DNA of 64,000 nt from Paraburkholderia sediminicola (GTDB taxonomy: Bacteria; Pseudomonadota; Gammaproteobacteria; Burkholderiales; Burkholderiaceae): the NCBI RefSeq assembly GCF_902859805.1, contig NZ_CADIKC010000008.1:124001-188000 (forward strand). The letters are read 5' to 3'. Below, piece after piece: positions 42,617 through 52,127 of the stretch (within the stretch, counting starts at the first letter, position 1; every line of letters starts with the position of its first letter). The translations under genes were made by a program, and so were the position numbers. The notes under the pieces were generated by a model. That model saw only the letters and a program-made list of their open reading frames with translations. It searched no databases and was not told the origin of the DNA.

Positions 42617-45346
42617 ATGCACGTGATAGAAGCGCCGTCCCCCATCAGGCCGCCTCTCTTCCTCGCAACCAAGGTGTTTCCGCCGCGCCTGCCCGCCGGA
42701 TTGATAGATCGCCCGCGCCTTCTCTCGCTCGCCGGAAAGGCGGAATACAAACGGCTCACGGTCATCAAGGCGCCCGCCGGTTTTGGCAAGACATCGCTGG
42801 CGCTCACGTGGCTCAACGGGCTGAATGCGAGCGGCGCCTATGTCGCGTGGCTCTCGCTCGACACGGAAGACGACGAGCCCGCGCGCTTCTTCCATCACCT
42901 GGCGCAGGCCTTGCGCAACGCCTGCACGAGCGTCGGCGTATCCGCGGTCAGCCTGACTACCGAGGCGTCACTCGTGCCGGCGCATTCAGTGGTATCGACG
43001 CTGATCAACGAACTCGTCGACGTCGACGACGAGGTCTATCTGTTCGTCGACGACTATCACCTGATCAGCCTGCCCGCCATTCACGACGCCATGTCGTACT
43101 TCATCGTGAACGCGCCGTCGAACGTGCATGTCGTGGTCTGCACGCGTACCGATCCGCCGCTGCCGCTCGCCAACCTGAGAGCGGGCAACGAGCTTCTGGA
43201 AATCGACGCGTCGACACTGCGTTTCAACTTCGACGAAACGCGCAGCTTTATCGAACACGAATGCCCAGGCGCGCTGCGCGCTGCCCGCGTCAAGTCGCTG
43301 TTCGCGAGTACCGAAGGCTGGGCTGCGGCACTGCGCATTTCGGCCTCGGTGCTGTCGCGTGACGAAGGCAAGCCGGATTGGGACGTGAGCGCGCCATCCG
43401 GCGCATCCCGGCCGTTCGCCGCTTACCTCGAAGACATGCTCAAGCGTTTGCCGGCCGAGATGGTCGAGTTCATGCAGCGCACCTCGATACTCGACCGCCT
43501 GACGGCGTCGCTATGCGAAGCAGTAACCGGCATGACGGCCGCACAAGGCATGCTGGATACGATCTCCGCACGCCAGTTGCTGCTCGAACCGCTCGATATC
43601 GACGGACGCTGGTTCCGCTATCACCACCTCATGGGCGAGTACCTGCATCGGCGGCTCGAAACCCAGCATCCCGATCAGGTGGTGGATCTGCATCGTCGTG
43701 CATGCCAGTGGTACGCCAAAGAGTCGCGTTGGACAGACGCCGTCAAGCACGCGATCGCCGCGGGCGATACGGAAGACGCCGTCTCCCTGATGGCTCACTG
43801 CGCGATGGCGCTCGTCACGAAGGGCGACCTGCTCACGCTGCTCGGCTGGCAACGGCAGTTCCCAGCGCATCTGATGCGCGGTCAGGTCACGATCACGCTC
43901 GCAATTGCCTGGGGGATGGCGCTGGCGATGCGTTTTGACGAAGCGCTCGCGATACTCGATGAGATCGAGCGCGACACAGGTACAGGTTCGAGCGACACCG
44001 TCGACAACATTCGCTGGGAGTGCCAGGCGATCCGCTCGGTCGTGGCCGCGCTACAGGACGATGCGCCGCGCGCGCTGACGATCGCACAGACGTGCCTTGA
44101 AGGATCGTCGATCGACAGTTGGACCACCAACGTCGTCTCCAACGTCGTGCGCTTCGCGCACTGGAAATCAGGCAATCTTCAAGCGCTATACGCGACACCG
44201 TGGATCCCCTATTCGCTCGAGGAAGACCAACGCAACGTGTTCGCTTCGGTCTACCGGTTATGCCTGCTCGGCCATGCCGAAATGCAGCAGATGCACTTCG
44301 CGCTCGCCGAGCGCTATTTCACCGAGTCGATCCAGCTCGCCGAACGCCATGCCGGCCCGAAATCCATCTCGGCCGCGTTGTGCGCGCCCATGATTGCGCA
44401 GATCTGGTACGAGCAGGGACGGCTCGACGAGGCGGAAGCCCTACTCGTCGATCTCATGCCGGTGATCGACCTGGCGGTCCTGCTCGATAGCACCTTGATC
44501 GCCTACCGCGTGCTGGTCCGGATTGCTATCGCGCGTTCCGATACCGAGCGGGCCTATGCGCTGCTCGATCAGGCGCAGACTCTCGGTTACGCACGCCGCT
44601 GGGACCGGCTGATTGCCGGCGTTCTTGTCGAGCGCGGGCGACTCTATCTGACCGAGGGTAGAGTGACTGAAGCGTCGGCATGTGTCGTTCAACTGGATCA
44701 GCTGGCAGGCGCCCATTCCTCCGCGGAGCATGCCGTCTCGCCGGAGATCGAAACTTACCGCGCGATCTCGGTCGCCTGGGTGGCGATGGCCCAGAACCGG
44801 ACAGAGGAAGCCCTCGGGGCGTTGACATCCGCTTTGCAAAGCGTCGAAAGCCGGCACGGCGACTATCTCGCGCTGCGCTTGCGCACCGTGATCGCGCTCG
44901 TCTGGTTGCGTGCGAACAACCAGCCGCGCGCCGTCGAAATCTTTCGCGAGGTGCTGAGCGCCAATAGCGGCATCTACCGCTCGATTCTCGACCAGGGACC
45001 GGAAATCGGGCCGCTTCTGCAGGCCGTTCGCGACGATACACGTTCGACCCCGCAGACCAAGGAGATCGTCGCTTACATTGATCGGCTGCTGGACGGCTGG
45101 CGAGCGCTCTACGAGCCCGTCACACCCAGGCGCGATATGGAACGCGAGCCGTTGAGCGCACGGGAGCGCGGCATCGTCGAGCTGATTGCCCAGGGGCAGT
45201 CGAACAAGGAGATCGCGCGCACCCTGGGGATTGCGCCTGAAACCGTCAAGACTCATGTCAAGAACGTCTTCGTGAAACTGGATGTCGACAAGCGCGCACA
45301 CGCGGTTGCGCGCGCGCAGGCACTGGGTCTGGTCGCGACCGGCTAG
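42617..45346 (+). CDS. MalT-type LuxR regulator (ATP-dependent)
   Basis: Large signal-sensing transcription activator of 909 residues (MalT/AlkS group). Domains in order: STAND-type ATPase with Walker A APAGFGKTS (about residues 52-60) and Walker B VYLFVDDY (about residue 137); a winged-helix and helical region; a tetratricopeptide-like sensor of about 400 residues; and a C-terminal LuxR HTH (LSARERGIVELIAQGQSNKEIARTLG is its first part, from about 845). The ATG at 42617 follows a CGGAG site; a 54-codon in-frame extension overlaps the divergent promoter. It is divergent from the acyl-CoA operon and convergent with the PHA operon, so control of both is likely. The inducer is unknown; a fatty acid or alkane derivative is a guess. 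Confidence 0.92.
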   Translation: MHVIEAPSPIRPPLFLATKVFPPRLPAGLIDRPRLLSLAGKAEYKRLTVIKAPAGFGKTSLALTWLNGLNASGAYVAWLSLDTEDDEPARFFHHLAQALRNACTSVGVSAVSLTTEASLVPAHSVVSTLINELVDVDDEVYLFVDDYHLISLPAIHDAMSYFIVNAPSNVHVVVCTRTDPPLPLANLRAGNELLEIDASTLRFNFDETRSFIEHECPGALRAARVKSLFASTEGWAAALRISASVLSRDEGKPDWDVSAPSGASRPFAAYLEDMLKRLPAEMVEFMQRTSILDRLTASLCEAVTGMTAAQGMLDTISARQLLLEPLDIDGRWFRYHHLMGEYLHRRLETQHPDQVVDLHRRACQWYAKESRWTDAVKHAIAAGDTEDAVSLMAHCAMALVTKGDLLTLLGWQRQFPAHLMRGQVTITLAIAWGMALAMRFDEALAILDEIERDTGTGSSDTVDNIRWECQAIRSVVAALQDDAPRALTIAQTCLEGSSIDSWTTNVVSNVVRFAHWKSGNLQALYATPWIPYSLEEDQRNVFASVYRLCLLGHAEMQQMHFALAERYFTESIQLAERHAGPKSISAALCAPMIAQIWYEQGRLDEAEALLVDLMPVIDLAVLLDSTLIAYRVLVRIAIARSDTERAYALLDQAQTLGYARRWDRLIAGVLVERGRLYLTEGRVTEASACVVQLDQLAGAHSSAEHAVSPEIETYRAISVAWVAMAQNRTEEALGALTSALQSVESRHGDYLALRLRTVIALVWLRANNQPRAVEIFREVLSANSGIYRSILDQGPEIGPLLQAVRDDTRSTPQTKEIVAYIDRLLDGWRALYEPVTPRRDMEREPLSARERGIVELIAQGQSNKEIARTLGIAPETVKTHVKNVFVKLDVDKRAHAVARAQALGLVATG

Positions 45347-45354
45347 CGCACGCT

Positions 45355-46644
45355 TTAACGCATGACGACAAGCGTGGCAGCGTGAATCAGCACGCCGACC
45401 ATACCGCCCACGAACGTGCCGTTGATCCGCACATACTGAAGGTCGCGGCCGATTTCCGCCTCGATCTTGCGGCTCACTTCATCCGCATTCCAGCCCTTTA
45501 CGACCTCGGTGATCAGCACGGAGAGCTGGCGCCCGTAGCGCACGACGAGTTCGCGTGCAAGCGCGAGCCACCACGCGTTCAGTTTGTGTTGAACCGCGGG
45601 TTCACGGCTGATCCGCTTACCGAGCGAAGCCAGCATGCTCGTCATGGCATCGCGCACGGCCGATTGCTCGCTGCTGAGATCGGCGATCACACGCATACGC
45701 AAACGCTCCAGCAACACGCGATGGTGGTCCGCATGTCTGAAATATCGGATGCAGTCGCGCATAAGCGACTTGCCGAAACGTCGGTGTACAGCCGATGTTT
45801 GCAATTGCACGCTCAGATCCTCGAGGGCCTCATCGAACTGATGGCGCAGTTCGTGATCCGGATTCGCCGCCACTTCACGAAGGAGCGCAACGATGCCTTC
45901 GATAAATTTACTGACGATATACGTGTCAAGCTGCGCGGGTGTGTATCTCGAGGCCTCGCTGAACTTGGCCTTGATCATGCCGACGTTCGCCGTAAGCCAT
46001 CTCTCCAGCACTTCGAGTCCGCGAACCAGCCACGGCTGATGCCGCTCGCTCTCAGTGAGTACTTTGATGACGTCACCGGCCACGCGGGATACATCGAGCG
46101 TACGCAACTGCGGTATCACCAAGCGGTCGAAAAACCACTGGGCATCCGCTTCGTCAATACCGTCGAGCAATCCTGCCACGGCATCCGCAACGATATCGGC
46201 CACTCCGCGGTTGTTCGCCGGCTGCTCCAGCCATCGGGCTAGCGCCTGTGCGGCATCGTGGCTGCTCAGCCTCTCGACGATGAGTTCCGGCGTCAGAAAA
46301 TTTTCTTCGACGAACTTGCCGAGGCTCTCGGCAATGCGCTGCTGGTTTTGCGGAATGATCGCTGTATGTGGAATCCGCAGACCCAAAGGACGGCGGAACA
46401 ACGCGACGACGGCGTACCAGTCCGCGATCGCGCCGACGGTGCCTGCCTCCGCAAACGCGCGCGGCCACGCAAGCCACGCATGGTCGGCTTGCCAGGCAAC
46501 ACACACCAGCAGCAACGCAATCATGCAGACGAGCAGGCACGTCGCTGTTCGCCGCATGCGCGTCAGGCCGCTTGCCTTGCGGTCTTCGTGCGCATTCGCA
46601 ATAGCCGCCCGCTCGCCATCGCTACCGCGCGCGGAGAAACTCAA
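45355..46644 (-). CDS. DUF445 membrane-anchored protein (YjiN-like)
   Basis: A 429-residue protein of the DUF445 family, function unknown. It has an N-terminal RMRRTATCLLVCMIALLLV membrane segment, the conserved AEAGTVGAIADWYAVVALFRRPLGLRIPHTAIIPQNQQRIAESLGKF block, a long helical coiled region, and a C-terminal membrane segment (GTFVGGMVGVLIHAATLVV), so both ends sit in the inner membrane. It begins with TTG at 46644, overlapping the phaZ stop (TTGA); an ATG at 46557 is an alternative, but the residues before it match YjiN. It is the last gene of the PHA operon and ends eight bases from the convergent regulator gene. Confidence 0.85.
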   Translation of the reverse strand: MSFSARGSDGERAAIANAHEDRKASGLTRMRRTATCLLVCMIALLLVCVAWQADHAWLAWPRAFAEAGTVGAIADWYAVVALFRRPLGLRIPHTAIIPQNQQRIAESLGKFVEENFLTPELIVERLSSHDAAQALARWLEQPANNRGVADIVADAVAGLLDGIDEADAQWFFDRLVIPQLRTLDVSRVAGDVIKVLTESERHQPWLVRGLEVLERWLTANVGMIKAKFSEASRYTPAQLDTYIVSKFIEGIVALLREVAANPDHELRHQFDEALEDLSVQLQTSAVHRRFGKSLMRDCIRYFRHADHHRVLLERLRMRVIADLSSEQSAVRDAMTSMLASLGKRISREPAVQHKLNAWWLALARELVVRYGRQLSVLITEVVKGWNADEVSRKIEAEIGRDLQYVRINGTFVGGMVGVLIHAATLVVMR

Positions 46645-47474
46645 CTCGCCCCCTGCCGGAGAAACCTGCGCACCACCGGCGCGACTTCACTCGCCCGCGA
46701 GATGAGAAACAGGTGACCGTCATCGATCACATAGAGCGTCGCATCGGGGATACGGGCTGCGAGAATCTTGGCGTTGGTGAGCGGCACGATCGGGTCGTCG
46801 TTGCCGTGCATGACCAGCGTTGTCTGGCGCAATGCGCCGAGCCACAGCAGACTGCTCCAGCCTGTAGCCGCCAGTAGTTGATAGAGGTAGCCGCGGCCAC
46901 GCGGCGGCTGAATGTGCCGGCTATGCGCCTTCAGCAACGACGGATCGCGACGGTAAGCGCCCCCGTAGATATCCGCGCCCACCTGTTGCAGGTAGGTGGG
47001 ATCGGTATAGCGGCGCGGCCCGAGCAGCTTCGACAAGACCGACAGTTTGCCCGGCACCATGATGACGCCGGGTGAGGTTGCCGCGAGAATCAGCCTGCGG
47101 CAGCGCCCCGGGTACAGATGCGCGAACTGCTGCGCCAGCGCGCCGCCCCACGAAACGCCGAGCACATCGACGGCCCCTTCATGACCGAGCCGCGTCAGCA
47201 GCTTGTCCGCCAGCACGGACAACGTCGAAAAGCGGTACGGCACGACCGGTGCGGGCGAACCGCCGACGCCGGGAACGTCGAAGATGATGACGCTCACGTC
47301 TTCGAGCGCCGCGACGAACGGCTCCACCAGTTCAAGGTTGGCGCCGATGCCGTTGAAGATAAGGAGCGGCGGCGAAGCATCGCTGCCGCTCCAGGTTGCG
47401 ACACGCAGTGTCTGACCGTCCAGATCGATCGTCTGGATTTCCATGCTGCAAAGAGACTCGGGGTTCGTGTGCAT
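46641..47474 (-). CDS. phaZ: Medium-chain PHA depolymerase PhaZ
   Basis: Intracellular alpha/beta hydrolase that degrades stored medium-chain polyhydroxyalkanoate. It follows the Pseudomonas PhaZ closely: LLIFNGIGANLELVEPF, IFDVPGVGGSPAP, nucleophile serine in GVSWGGALAQQFAH, RRLILAATSPGVIMVPGK, IYGGAYRRDP, GNDDPIVPL with the acid and VIDDGHLFLI with the histidine. The start is uncertain: 47474 (277 residues) is used, while 47492 and 47444 are in-frame ATGs with equally weak ribosome sites and a frame reaches 47534. It lies 87 bases after the phasin gene and is coupled to the DUF445 gene. Confidence 0.9.
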   Translation of the reverse strand: MHTNPESLCSMEIQTIDLDGQTLRVATWSGSDASPPLLIFNGIGANLELVEPFVAALEDVSVIIFDVPGVGGSPAPVVPYRFSTLSVLADKLLTRLGHEGAVDVLGVSWGGALAQQFAHLYPGRCRRLILAATSPGVIMVPGKLSVLSKLLGPRRYTDPTYLQQVGADIYGGAYRRDPSLLKAHSRHIQPPRGRGYLYQLLAATGWSSLLWLGALRQTTLVMHGNDDPIVPLTNAKILAARIPDATLYVIDDGHLFLISRASEVAPVVRRFLRQGAS

Positions 47475-47561
47475 TTTTTGTTTCCGGATCATCTTCTGAA
47501 AGGACGCTTCATTCGACGCGTCGGCATGCCGCATGGGCGCTGTCGTATGACTTCTTCGGCA

Positions 47562-47987
47562 TTACTTCTTCGGCTGAAGGAGCGTTTTCAGTTCCTCGAC
47601 GTGCTCGGCGACGCGCTTGGTGACCACGGCGACGCTGTCAGCCTGCGCACGGTATGCGGTGTCTGCGAGTTCCTGCATGTCCACCAGCGCCTTGTTCAAC
47701 GCCTGCTGCACCACTTCACCCGTGTTGGCCGCCGGTTGGCCGCCTGACTGGGCAACGCGGCTGACGAGCGACTGCACTTCAGTCAGCGTCGTGCGGAGAA
47801 TCTCCGACTGCTTCTGAGCGAGCGACTGCACGCCTGCCAGCGCGGTCGTGTTGGCTTCGACGATCGCCTCGACGTCCTTGCGGCGCGACTCGAGGAGCGC
47901 GCCCACGTCGATGCCGGGCAGCTTGAACTGGCCAACGACCTTTTTATACTCGGCGAAAATGCTGTTGAAATTGGTTGAATCCATCAT
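47562..47987 (-). CDS. phaP: Phasin (PHA granule-associated protein)
   Basis: Small amphipathic helical protein of 141 residues that coats PHA granules. The pattern FAEYKKVVGQFKLPGIDVGALLESRRKDVEAIVEANTTALAGVQSLAQKQSEILRTTL is typical of the phasin_2 family; a proline/lysine tail (LLQPKK) ends it. No signal peptide. Two adjacent ATGs occur; GGAG lies five bases before the first (47987). It lies between phaC (119-base gap) and phaZ. The gap upstream could hold its own promoter for higher expression. Confidence 0.9.
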   Translation of the reverse strand: MMDSTNFNSIFAEYKKVVGQFKLPGIDVGALLESRRKDVEAIVEANTTALAGVQSLAQKQSEILRTTLTEVQSLVSRVAQSGGQPAANTGEVVQQALNKALVDMQELADTAYRAQADSVAVVTKRVAEHVEELKTLLQPKK

Positions 47988-48106
47988 CAATACTCCATTG
48001 AAACTACGTTAAGAAAATGTTGACTACGGTGCGGTCAAAAGTGCGCTTAAAAAAAGTGCTGTCAATGAGGGCGCGGGTGCCTGTGCTTTGGTGCCTTATG
48101 CTTCCC

Positions 48107-49813
48107 TTATGCTTCCATGACATACGTTCCCGGCGCCTTCACGCTCGCGGGGTGCTGCTTGTTGCCTACTGTCGCCGGAGCGGCGCGCCGCTCGCCGGAA
48201 TGATCCACGAGCCACGTGCGCCAGTCGGCCCACCACGAGTCCTTTTCAGCCTGGGCACTGGCAAGCCATGCGTCGGCGGTGGCGGGTAAATCGGCGTTGA
48301 GGAAGAACTTCGCTTTCGGATTGCCCGGCGGGTTGATCAGGCTCTGGATGTGACCGCTCGAACTCAGCACGAAGCGCGTCTTGCCGCCGAACGTGCGCGC
48401 CGTGTTGTACACGCCCTTCCACGGCGTGATGTGATCGGTCATGCCGGCGACGACGTATTTGTCGCACGCCACTTCCGAGAGATCGATCGGCGTGCCCAGC
48501 ACCGTCAGCGCGTGAGGCTTGCTGAACAGATTGCCCGTGAAAATATCGAGCAGTTGCCCATGCATCGCCGCGGGCAGCCGGGTCGCGTCGTTGTTCCAGT
48601 ACAGGATGTCGAAAGCGGGCGGCGCCTTGCCGAGCAGATAGTTATTGACCCAGTAGTTCCAGACGAGGTCGTTGGGTCGCATCCACGCAAACACACGGCC
48701 CATTTCTTCACCGGCGAGCACACCCTTCGATGTGCTGTTCTGCTTCGCGGCCGCGATGGCTTCCGGCGTTGCAAAGAGACCGAGCTGCGAATCAGCCGTG
48801 TTGTCCAGCACCGCCACCATCAGCGTGGCGGCATTGACGCTCGTGTCGCCCCGGCTTGCGAGGTGGCCGAGGAGCGCCGAAATCGTCATCGCACCCGAGC
48901 AGGCGCCGTGCAGGTTGACGTCGTCGCTGCCGGTAATGTCGCGCACGGCCGTGATCGCTTCGAGGAGCGCCGTCACATAGGTATCGAGGTCCCAGTGACT
49001 TTGCGCGGCGGTGGGATTGCGCCAGCTCACCATGAACACCTGGAACTCGCTCTTCACCAGAAAGTCGACGATGCTCTTGCCTTCGGAGAGGTCGAACACG
49101 TAGAACTTGTTGATCTGAGGCGGCACGATCAGCTGCGGGCGGGCATACACATGCTCGGTAGCCGGCGCGTACTGGATCAGCTCGAGCACCTCATTGCGAA
49201 AGACCACCGAGCCCGGCGACGTGGCGAGATTTTCGCCCACCTTGAACGCAGAGCGGTCGACTTGCGCGGGCATCCCCTGGTTCTGCAGCATGTCCGTCAC
49301 GAGATTGCGCATGCCGCCAAGCAGGCTGGCGCCGCCCGAATCGATGATTTTCTTGAGTGCTGCGGGATTGCCGAGCAGCGTATTCGTCGGCGACAGCGCG
49401 TCGGTGAAGAGCGACAGCACAAACTGCGCGCGTTCCTTGCTCTTCGCGTCGAGCGCAGAGCGATCGACAAACCCGGTCAGCGCACTACGCCACGCTACGT
49501 AGGCTTGCAGCGTCATACGGTAGAGCGAATTGGTCTGCCACGCCGGGTCGGTGAAGCGCTTGTCGCCCTGCGGCGGCGTACTGTCCGCACTGCCGCCAAG
49601 CACGGCGATCAGGTCGCGGACGAGCGCCGCCTCCTGCTCCATGACCAGGGTGGGTTGCCGCAGCGCCTGGGCGCCGATCTGCTGCGCAGTCGCCATAATG
49701 TCTTGCGGCCGCAATCCGACGAACGGATTCGGTCCGAGCATGCCTTCCGCGGCAGACGCCGCAAGGTCGTTCGTCTGCTCGCTGCGTGCCTTGCTTTCGT
49801 CATTTGCCGCCAT
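48107..49813 (-). CDS. phaC: Class II-like PHA synthase PhaC
   Basis: Polymerises R-3-hydroxyacyl-CoA to polyhydroxyalkanoate on the granule surface; 568 residues. It resembles Pseudomonas medium-chain PhaC1/PhaC2 throughout: SPTNTLLGNPAALK, VPPQINKFYVFDLS, VFAWMRPNDLVWNYWVNNYLLG, YWNNDATRLPAAMHG, PPGNPKAKFF and a PGTYV end. Catalytic residues: C305, D460 (GMTDHITPW) and H488 (SSSGHIQS). Odd: the lipase box is G-A-C-S-G-A where class I and II synthases have G-x-C-x-G-G. A GAGGAG site precedes the ATG at 49813. It follows phaJ by 46 bases. Confidence 0.93.
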   Translation of the reverse strand: MAANDESKARSEQTNDLAASAAEGMLGPNPFVGLRPQDIMATAQQIGAQALRQPTLVMEQEAALVRDLIAVLGGSADSTPPQGDKRFTDPAWQTNSLYRMTLQAYVAWRSALTGFVDRSALDAKSKERAQFVLSLFTDALSPTNTLLGNPAALKKIIDSGGASLLGGMRNLVTDMLQNQGMPAQVDRSAFKVGENLATSPGSVVFRNEVLELIQYAPATEHVYARPQLIVPPQINKFYVFDLSEGKSIVDFLVKSEFQVFMVSWRNPTAAQSHWDLDTYVTALLEAITAVRDITGSDDVNLHGACSGAMTISALLGHLASRGDTSVNAATLMVAVLDNTADSQLGLFATPEAIAAAKQNSTSKGVLAGEEMGRVFAWMRPNDLVWNYWVNNYLLGKAPPAFDILYWNNDATRLPAAMHGQLLDIFTGNLFSKPHALTVLGTPIDLSEVACDKYVVAGMTDHITPWKGVYNTARTFGGKTRFVLSSSGHIQSLINPPGNPKAKFFLNADLPATADAWLASAQAEKDSWWADWRTWLVDHSGERRAAPATVGNKQHPASVKAPGTYVMEA

Positions 49814-49859
49814 CTTGCTGCTCCTCAAACATCTCTATCCGTTTCGTCAACAGCGCTGC

Positions 49860-50330
49860 TTACGCTTGCGAGACCAGCATCGCCAATGTCTCGGCGATGA
49901 GCGCCGGCTTCTCCTCGCCCTCGATCTGCAGTTCGTTCATCGTCTTCACGATGATCCGGCCGCCACCCTTCTTTTCCACCGAAATCAGCGTGACGCGGTT
50001 TCGCACTCGCGCTCCCGCTTTCACCGGTGTCATGAAGCGCACCTTGTCCAGCCCGTAGTTCAACCCGGCTGATGCGTCCTCAGGAATGAGTCCGATCTCG
50101 ATGGCGAGCGACGCCAGCAGCGACAGCGTCAGATAGCCGTGCGCGATCGTGCCGCCGAACGGGCTTTCGCGTTTCGAGCGCTCGGGATCCACGTGAATCC
50201 ACTGCCTGTCGCCCGTGCATGCTGCGAAGGCGTCGATACGTGCCTGATCGACGAGAACCCAGTCCGACACACCCAGTTCGCGGCCAACGAAGTCGTCAAT
50301 CGTGGCGACGCTATATCCTTTGATGCTCAT
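49860..50330 (-). CDS. phaJ: R-specific enoyl-CoA hydratase (MaoC / PhaJ type)
   Basis: A 156-residue hot-dog-fold hydratase that turns trans-2-enoyl-CoA from beta-oxidation into R-3-hydroxyacyl-CoA, the PhaC substrate. The MaoC catalytic pair is seen in CTGDRQWIHVDPE (D and H) with the helix GGTIAHGYLTLSLLASL. The FASVEKKGGG-like strand region (LISVEKKGGGRIIVK) is usual in the NodN/PhaJ4 subgroup. AGGAG precedes the ATG at 50330. It lies between the acyl-CoA ligase and phaC genes, linking fatty acid activation with polymer synthesis. Confidence 0.9.
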   Translation of the reverse strand: MSIKGYSVATIDDFVGRELGVSDWVLVDQARIDAFAACTGDRQWIHVDPERSKRESPFGGTIAHGYLTLSLLASLAIEIGLIPEDASAGLNYGLDKVRFMTPVKAGARVRNRVTLISVEKKGGGRIIVKTMNELQIEGEEKPALIAETLAMLVSQA

Positions 50331-50352
50331 CGTGTTTGCTCCTGGCGACGGG

Positions 50353-51996
50353 TCAGGCGAATTGCTCGCGCAACCACTTCTTGTTCATCTTGCCGACGCT
50401 GGTCTTCTGCAGCGCATCGACGAATTTGACGATCTGCGGCACCGCGTACTTCGAGATTCGTCCGGTTTTGGTGAAGCCCATGACGTGCGCCTTGACGTCG
50501 TCTTCGGTGACTGCGGCGCCCGGTTTGCGCACCACCAGTGCAACCGGCCGCTCGCCCCATTTCTCGTCCTTGATCCCGATCACCGCGACTTCCGAGACAT
50601 CCGGGTGCAGTGAAATCAGGCTTTCGATTTCGAGCGAAGATATCCACTCTCCGCCCGATTTGATGACGTCCTTGATACGGTCCGTGATCTGGATGTTGCC
50701 GGTCGCGTCGATGTTCGCGATGTCCTGCGTATGCAGGTATCCGCCTGTCCAGAGTTGCCCGGACGCATCCGGATTGTTCAGGTAGCCCTGCGTCAGCCAC
50801 GGCGCACGCGCAACGATCTCGCCGTAGGCCCGGCCGTCGTGCACGATGTCTTCCATGTCCTCATTGACGATGCGCAAGTCGACGAGCGGAACGGGGAAAC
50901 CGGTCTTGCAGCGCAGGCGTACCTCTTCTTCGAGATCGAGCGGCTCGCTGTGCGGCGGAAGTTGCGCAAGGCTCAACACGGGACAGGTCTCGGACATGCC
51001 ATAGCCGGTAAAGATGTCGATGCCGCGATCGAGCGCGGCGCGCGCGAGACCGTGCGGCAACGCGCCGCCGCCGATGATCACCTTCCATTTGCTGAAGTCC
51101 GCGTGCTTCGCGTCATCGCAGGAGAGCAGCATGTGCAGGATCGTGCTGACGCAGTGCGAAAACGTGACGCCTTCTTCGCGGATCAGTTGCACGAGACGAT
51201 TCGGCACATAACGGCCCGGATAAACCTGCTTCACACCCATGACCGTCGCGATGTAGGGCATGCCCCACGCGTGCACATGGAACATCGGGGTGAGCGGCAT
51301 ATACACGTCGCCGCGATGAAAGCGCTGGCCCGATACCGGGCTCGACAGCGCCCCCATCAAGGTAATGGTGTGCAGGACCAGCTGGCGGTGCGAGAAATAC
51401 ACGCCCTTGGGCAAGCCGGTGGTCCCTGTCGTGTAGAAAGTGGTGGCCCGGGTGTTCTCGTCGAAGTCGGGAAAATCGTAGCTCGTCGCGCTCGCTTCAA
51501 GCATCGCCTCGTATTCCGTGGCGAAGCCAATGGTGTGCGCGGTCACGTCGCTGCCCGGCTCGTCGATCCACACGAAGGTGCGGACCGTTTCAAGCTGATC
51601 CTTGATCGCTTCGACCACGGGCAGAAAATCGGTGTGGACAAACAGCACCTCGGCGCCAGCGTGGTTGATCGTGTAGGCGATCTCCGCCTCCGACAACCTC
51701 ACGTTGACCGTCTGAAGCACGGCGCCCATCATCGGCACCGCAAAATACGATTCCAGATAGCGGTGGCTGTCCCAGTCCATCACGGCCACGGTGCTGCCGT
51801 GCCGTACGCCGAGTTCGTGAAGGCCATTGGCGAGCCGCGCAATGCGTTCTCTGAGCGTGGTATAGGTCATCCGCAGCTGGCCGCGGTACACGATTTCCTG
51901 ATCCGGTGCCTGAACGAACGGCGTGTGCAGCAGTTGCTTGATCAGCAGCGGATAGGCATAAGGGGATGGTGTCGATCCCTGCACGGCGTCCTGCAT
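50353..51996 (-). CDS. Medium/long-chain fatty acid-CoA ligase (AlkK-like)
   Basis: AMP-forming ligase of 547 residues that activates fatty acids to acyl-CoA. Seen: YTTGTTGLPKGVYFSHR (ATP motif, about residue 190), GYGMSETCPV, the hinge DRIKDVIKSGGEWISSLEIE, and the C-terminal lysine QKTSVGKMNKKWL. The sequence follows the AlkK group of medium-chain ligases. GAGGAG precedes the ATG at 51996. It is the first gene of the PHA operon ligase-phaJ-phaC-phaP-phaZ-DUF445; a CATCCCCC element lies 113 bases upstream, and the orphan parA gene is divergent. Confidence 0.92.
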   Translation of the reverse strand: MQDAVQGSTPSPYAYPLLIKQLLHTPFVQAPDQEIVYRGQLRMTYTTLRERIARLANGLHELGVRHGSTVAVMDWDSHRYLESYFAVPMMGAVLQTVNVRLSEAEIAYTINHAGAEVLFVHTDFLPVVEAIKDQLETVRTFVWIDEPGSDVTAHTIGFATEYEAMLEASATSYDFPDFDENTRATTFYTTGTTGLPKGVYFSHRQLVLHTITLMGALSSPVSGQRFHRGDVYMPLTPMFHVHAWGMPYIATVMGVKQVYPGRYVPNRLVQLIREEGVTFSHCVSTILHMLLSCDDAKHADFSKWKVIIGGGALPHGLARAALDRGIDIFTGYGMSETCPVLSLAQLPPHSEPLDLEEEVRLRCKTGFPVPLVDLRIVNEDMEDIVHDGRAYGEIVARAPWLTQGYLNNPDASGQLWTGGYLHTQDIANIDATGNIQITDRIKDVIKSGGEWISSLEIESLISLHPDVSEVAVIGIKDEKWGERPVALVVRKPGAAVTEDDVKAHVMGFTKTGRISKYAVPQIVKFVDALQKTSVGKMNKKWLREQFA

Positions 51997-52100
51997 CTAC
52001 GTCTCCTCAAGTCGAGAAATGGATCGGGCTGACACAGGTCAGTCGGTGCTTGTCGCGCACGGTGGCATCCCGAGTGAAGCCATCATCGGGTGTTTGCCAA

Positions 52101-52127
52101 GGGGGAGCCATCCCCCGAACAGGGGAA
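52101..52127. promoter_or_regulatory. MalT-box-like inverted repeat (locus b)
   Basis: GGGGGA (52101-52106), then CATCCCCC (52109-52116), five bases, then GGGGAAC (52122-52128). CATCCCCC-NN-ACA-GGGGAAC is identical with locus a except the two N. It lies 113 bases upstream of the PHA operon. The extra upstream GGGGGA gives a third half-site. Confidence 0.75.

Noticed and set aside
48350..49900. Plus-strand frame of 516 codons opposite phaC
   Set aside because: Shadow of the PHA synthase gene, whose own motifs are complete.
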